From Solen grandis (taxonomy: Eukaryota > Mollusca > Bivalvia > Adapedonta > Solenidae), in the NCBI GenBank assembly GCA_021229015.1, contig CM037778.1, forward strand, positions 19,165,214 through 19,229,213: DNA of 64,000 bases, in the 5' to 3' direction. This document shows positions 62,701-64,000 of the stretch, one piece after another. A program made the translations under genes and the position numbers. The notes under the pieces are model-generated. The model was not told where the DNA came from. It did no database searches and saw only the letters and a program-made list of their open reading frames with translations. Every line of letters begins with the position of its first letter. Position 1 is the first letter of the stretch.

Positions 62701-63512
62701 TAACGCCGATTCTTTTTATTAGCACATTTTGGTCAGAAAACCTGACCTTTATGGGGCTTCCGTGGTTAAATAGCTAAAATGTTTGTCTTTTTCTCCTTCT
62801 GCCTGTGTTGGTTCAGGTCTCGTTCTGGTCATTTAGGCGTTTTGTGTGAGAGAGTCTTTCGTGTGGCTTGGTTCTACTCATGTAGAAATGGATGAAATCA
62901 AAGACCAAACATTGTGGAAATGGAAAAAAGGGGTCATTTCATTTAGGAAAGTTATGTCCTAATAGTATTGAATTTGACCGATAAAATTCAGCAACTTAGA
63001 GCGTTTCATATTTATTCATTTGTTTTAGATCAATGGGGTCATGTGACTGAAATGAAAAATATAGAAGTAATCTAAATAAATAACAAATATGAAATGGTGC
63101 GATTTTTGATGGAATGAAATTAACAGTGGTTTGAATATACTTAAAATAAGGAATTTCAAATATGACGCCCAGAGTTGTCGATCTTTTTTCGACTTTCATC
63201 AATATCAATGAAGAGAAAAAAATCTGACTTTATTTTCAACTGGATACCGCCCTCGTGCGGAAAATCAGCAGAGCGTTCAGAACCAATGTACCAAAGTGGA
63301 AATAGATAGTTACAGTCAGATTTAATTCTGTCTTTTATCATGAATATTTAATCATTTAATTAGAGTTGCTTTAACAAAAATACCGTTTGATTTTAGAATC
63401 CTCAACCATCGATGTGCCTGACTTGAAGGAGGTGTACAAGAGAGTTCCAACTCTGGAGAAGACGTTGAGGGACCATGAGAAGAAAACCATGGAGACCTTC
63501 ATTACAGACAAG
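46927..63512 (+). CDS. CARD-domain protein, first three coding exons (caspase-2/RAIDD-type CARD); 3' end outside window
   Basis: Exons 46927-47061, 62216-62363 and 63397-63512 join in phase (0, then one carried base) to 133 residues. Residues 1 to about 93 form a CARD: MNNKQKEALHHLRHFIVRNV, then DELASKLVSHAVIPESILTE, then KVLDLLPLRGPSTFTKFCDV and LQLCGHPFIADFLRDE. The LLDxLPxRGPxxFxxFxxxL block is typical of the CARDs of caspase-2, caspase-9-like proteases and RAIDD, which bring initiator caspases to activating platforms. The third exon (SSTIDVPDLKEVYKRVPTLE, then KTLRDHEKKTMETFITDK) is charged and helical and I do not recognise it. An in-frame TGA at 46900-46902 supports the ATG. The 15.2-kb intron splits the CARD between helices. 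It may be an initiator caspase or an adaptor; downstream exons would decide. Confidence 0.82.
47165..47395. mobile_element. TTAA MITE-superfamily copy (related to 6831-7044)
   Basis: It starts TTTAACCCTGAAAATGAT and holds GACCAATGCAGATCAAGATC, AGCCTGCACATCC, TGATCAAGGTCTACACTGTT and TAATGGTACAGTCCAAAATG. It lies 100 bp after the exon 1 donor. Confidence 0.6.
48056..48186 (+). mobile_element. SINE family C, body and tail
   Basis: CATGTGAGGAAGCCTCCCAG, GGGGTCTTCATCTACCCGTA, ATTAGCTGGACGTCGCTATA and the tail GACTGAAATACTGCCGAAGC then GACGGTAAACGCAAATAG. It is preceded by TTTGTAAAAGCATAATAC, the same sequence that forms the adjacent 32-bp repeat. Confidence 0.8.
48187..48385 (+). repeat. Minisatellite of 32 bp, six units (CATTGGTGTTTGTAAAAGCA)
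   Basis: Units read ACATTGGTGTTTGTAAAAGC plus ATAATACATACA, nearly identical. Open frames on the minus strand here are repeat artefacts. Confidence 0.95.
49832..49868. repeat. (AAT)n microsatellite
   Basis: About ten AAT/ATG/AAC trinucleotides. Confidence 0.8.
50488..50830 (+). mobile_element. tRNA-derived SINE, family D, near-complete
   Basis: The head has box A (TAACTCAGTGGTAGAGTATC) and box B (GGGGTTCGAATCCCAG). The body has GGTACCAGATGTACCCTTGC, CTGGTTCTACCCAGGAACTT, GCACGTAAAACAACCAAAGG and GTATCGCACCCGGACTCCCT. The head's acceptor arms do not pair, so this is a SINE and not a tRNA gene. A minus-strand partial copy is at 54410-54525. Confidence 0.75.
51918..51975. repeat. (CT)n/(GA)n microsatellite pair able to fold back
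   Basis: About 13 CT repeats plus CACACA, then GAGTGGGGATGGGAAAGAGA GAGAGG 20 bp later; the two tracts are mutually complementary. Confidence 0.8.
52820..53050. other. GC-richer segment of unknown nature
   Basis: GGGCTAGCACCAGGTGGGGG, GGGCCCAGGGGTCAGATGGG and GCCCGGGTTAGCCCATTGTA stand out from AT-rich surroundings. No open frame, pol III box pair or TIR is convincing. It may be an old SINE or another retroposon. Confidence 0.3.
54334..54408. repeat. Pyrimidine tract (CTT)n(CT)n(T)n
   Basis: TTCTTCTTCTTC, then about 12 CT, then T-rich sequence of about 40 nt, adjoining a minus-strand SINE at 54410. It may include that SINE's tail in complement. Confidence 0.85.
54410..54525 (-). mobile_element. 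SINE family D, 3' part on minus strand
   Basis: ACAAGGGAGTCCGGGTGTGA, TACCCTGGCTCATTTTGTAA, CCCTTGGTTCTTTTACGTGC and GACAAGTTCCTGGGTATGCA are the complement of the family D body at 50650-50800. Confidence 0.7.
56300..56525 (-). mobile_element. tRNA-headed SINE on minus strand (family E)
   Basis: Read on the minus strand the head is GGCCTCGGTAGTTGAGTGGT, TAGAGTGCCCGCCTCGTAAC and GGTTGTGGGTTCAATCC. It cannot form an acceptor stem, so it is not a tRNA gene. The body (GGTTGGCCTAGTGTCAGGTA) differs from families A to D. Confidence 0.6.
56807..56920 (+). other. Short ORF with possible splice donor (candidate first exon)
   Basis: ATG at 56807 (AAAATGG context) opens a 37-codon frame MAMKSIRFLDQIPADLNTQI, then DISGKIERPVASKCCT. 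A donor-like TCAG|GTAAAA lies after codon 23. The 110 bp before it are richer in GC (CAGCGCGGATATTGCTTACC, CACGCCGGAGACAAC). It might be an alternative or nested first exon; no protein family is recognised. Confidence 0.15.
57155..57245 (-). mobile_element. SINE family A head on minus strand
   Basis: Minus strand: GCTGCGGTCCGAAGGTTGTG, GGTTCGAACCCCG (box B), CAAGGATTCTTCATGACCTT, CCCAGGCGCAAATTGGAC, matching the head and body of 62436-62635. Confidence 0.55.
58120..58205 (+). repeat. Possible LINE 3'-terminus relic
   Basis: TATTGTACAACGCCGCACAC, GATATCATGCACTTGGCA and GGTATAAAGTGATTTAAA parallel the LINE tail at about 397-455 (TATTGTACAACGCCATTGAA, TATCATG). It is short and diverged. Confidence 0.3.
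58480..58995 (+). repeat. Minisatellite of about 31-36-bp units (CCTGATAGAGCTACATATGT), about 16 copies
   Basis: The unit is ATATCCTGATAGAGCTACAT plus ATGTATATCAC. Some units carry GTACATTG insertions, giving 36-bp variants. Open frames in it are artefacts. Confidence 0.93.
59325..59575 (+). mobile_element. tRNA-derived SINE, family C, full plus-strand copy
   Basis: Head GGGGGCCTTCGTGGTCGAGC with box B GGTTCGAATCCCG; body CCATGTGAGGAAACCACCAA, GTAGGTCAGTGGTTCTACCC, AGATGCCTCTGTACACACGG and ACTTCCTCCACCTGTAACTA; tail GGCTGAAATACTGTCGCAGC then GACTTTAAACTCAAAACAAC. Confidence 0.85.
59710..59773. repeat. (TTTA)n microsatellite
   Basis: About 16 TTTA units. Confidence 0.95.
59780..59892 (+). 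mobile_element. SINE family B tail fragment
   Basis: GTAGTGAGATAGTACTAAAT, CTGTCTCGTGAAGACAGATG, AAATGACTGAAATACTGTCA and GTGGGACGTAATGCACTAAA match the family B 3' end. Confidence 0.65.
60515..60665. repeat. 151-bp foldback (long inverted repeat)
   Basis: The left arm TTATGTTGCAGTAGCTTTCC continues to ATATCTCGC (about 68 nt). It pairs with the right arm that begins GCGAGATATC and ends GGAAAGCTACTGCAACATAA. The arms differ at only a handful of positions and surround a loop of about 13 nt. Both strands contain overlapping open frames as a consequence. Likely a foldback MITE; class unknown. Confidence 0.85.
61222..61360. repeat. Dyad-symmetric tandem repeat (TTCGTAAAAACGAATTAATA)
   Basis: Seven or so units of about 20 bp. 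Each contains TTCGT-AAAA/AATT-ACGAA palindromes joined by TTAATA. In-frame translation gives repeated NELIFRK, an artefact. Confidence 0.85.
61615..61730 (+). repeat. Dispersed repeat copy (paired with 24100-24230)
   Basis: CGTATTGCATTGATACA, CTGAGTGCGGAGTGATACAG and ACGCAAATTAGCAATGCCTG match the other copy in order. Confidence 0.4.
61794..61832. repeat. (GTTT)n microsatellite
   Basis: T-rich GTTTGTTTGTTTGTTTTTTG tract. Confidence 0.8.
62216..62363 (+). CDS. CARD gene exon 2: CARD helices 3-6
   Basis: It encodes DESVAKHKKVPMAKVLDLLP, LRGPSTFTKFCDVLQLCGHP and FIADFLRDE. The LLPLRGPSTFTKFCDVL motif is the CARD helix 4-5 signature. The acceptor is ATCTTTCTCTAG. The donor GAAG|GTTGGT is weak; it leaves one base that gives GAA with the next exon. 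Confidence 0.88.
62436..62635 (+). mobile_element. tRNA-derived SINE, family A, full copy
   Basis: Head CGTGGTCCAGTGATGCCATT with box B GTTTTTAGTTCGAATCCCG, body TTTCAAAGCCTTCCCTGGCG, CAAAATACTGGTCCAACCAT, then AGAAGAATTAGTATAAGCTG. It sits 73 bp after CARD exon 2. Confidence 0.75.
63397..63512 (+). CDS. CARD gene exon 3: post-CARD helical segment
   Basis: It encodes (E)SSTIDVPDLKEVYKRVPTL, then EKTLRDHEKKTMETFITDK. The charged heptad-like spacing suggests a helix or short coiled coil after the CARD. The acceptor is TTGATTTTAG and the donor is AAG|GTATCC; phase matches exon 2. No known domain is recognised. Confidence 0.7.
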
Positions 63513-64000
63513 GTATCCACCTGTCCAGAATTTTTGCTGAACACATTTAAGACCCGACATTCCCAGTTATAGTTATGCCAGCTGTTACATCTATCACAGA
63601 CAAGACCACGTGTTCTTTTTGTCAAATGAGATAAACCATTTTATCGATATTAACAATTACTGTGTAGAAATTGTGTATGTATCGTGTAAGTTTAATGTAT
63701 TTTAACGCTTGAAATGTGCATTGAGTTGTTTAAAGTTATTTTTGTTTGCGTCGAATAGGAAACCAGCTCTTACGATTTATTCTCAGTTTTTCTCTACAGT
63801 CCTATGTTTGAATTGAAACAGCACGCAAATCAAGCTTGAATTTGACCTCTTCTTTGAATTGAACATTAAGGACTCGGATTTAATTATAATAAGTTGTATT
63901 ATTTCAATACTAACAATACAACTGTTGCATATTTTTGGCTCTGTGACGTAAACTGTATCGTGCAGTAGTATTTAAAAGGGACAAGAGGATCCAACAAAAA
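63513..64000 (+). other. Intron 3 (start) of the CARD gene
   Basis: AT-rich sequence without repeats or further exons that I can identify up to the window edge. Confidence 0.5.

Noticed and set aside
46927..63512. Naming the CARD gene caspase-2, caspase-9 or CRADD
   Set aside because: Only the CARD and one unknown exon are visible; no protease or death domain lies in the window, so no symbol is given.

Overview
The window is animal nuclear DNA: AT-rich, with long introns, GT-AG splice sites and dense dispersed repeats. The repeat classes (tRNA-headed SINEs with conserved bodies, an element ending in AGCTCACCTGAG with about 320-bp internal units, TTAA-flanked palindromic MITEs, and intronic minisatellites) resemble those I associate with bivalve molluscs. 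A bivalve is therefore an inference, and the species cannot be named. A run of exactly 100 N at 41684-41783 shows this is a scaffold with an unresolved gap inside a tandem array.

Two protein-coding genes can be supported, both on the + strand. (1) Positions 1821-37180 hold 18 in-phase exons of an alanyl-tRNA synthetase of the mitochondrial type (AARS2). They run from class II motif 3 through the editing domain (HTATH and CGGTH zinc/editing motifs) to a C-Ala-like tail and a TGA stop. The exons upstream of motif 3 lie outside the window. The exons join in phase into about 727 residues, close to the expected length of this part of the protein. (2) Positions 46927-63512 hold the first three coding exons of a gene that starts with a CARD domain. 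The CARD is split by a 15.2-kb intron and most resembles caspase-2/RAIDD-type CARDs. The rest of the gene continues beyond the window, so its class (initiator caspase, adaptor or other) is undecided.

By region: 1-1820 is AARS2 intron with a LINE 3' end and a SINE. 1821-37180 is AARS2, whose introns hold MITEs, SINEs, a 1.7-kb TE-derived array at 19.0-20.7 kb and several minisatellites (10.6-11.0, 13.8-15.1, 28.0-28.5 and 31.2-32.3 kb). 37181-46926 is intergenic, with two large adjacent arrays at 39.3-40.1 and 40.5-41.7 kb, the assembly gap and a MITE. 46927-64000 is the CARD gene, whose giant intron carries SINEs, minisatellites, a 151-bp foldback and a dyad-symmetric repeat.

There is no sign that the two genes work together; they are simply neighbours. 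I found no clear new multi-gene system. The most interesting material is how repeats relate to splice sites and to RFX-type X-box palindromes, the changes from family consensus in AARS2, and the nested insertions inside tandem arrays.
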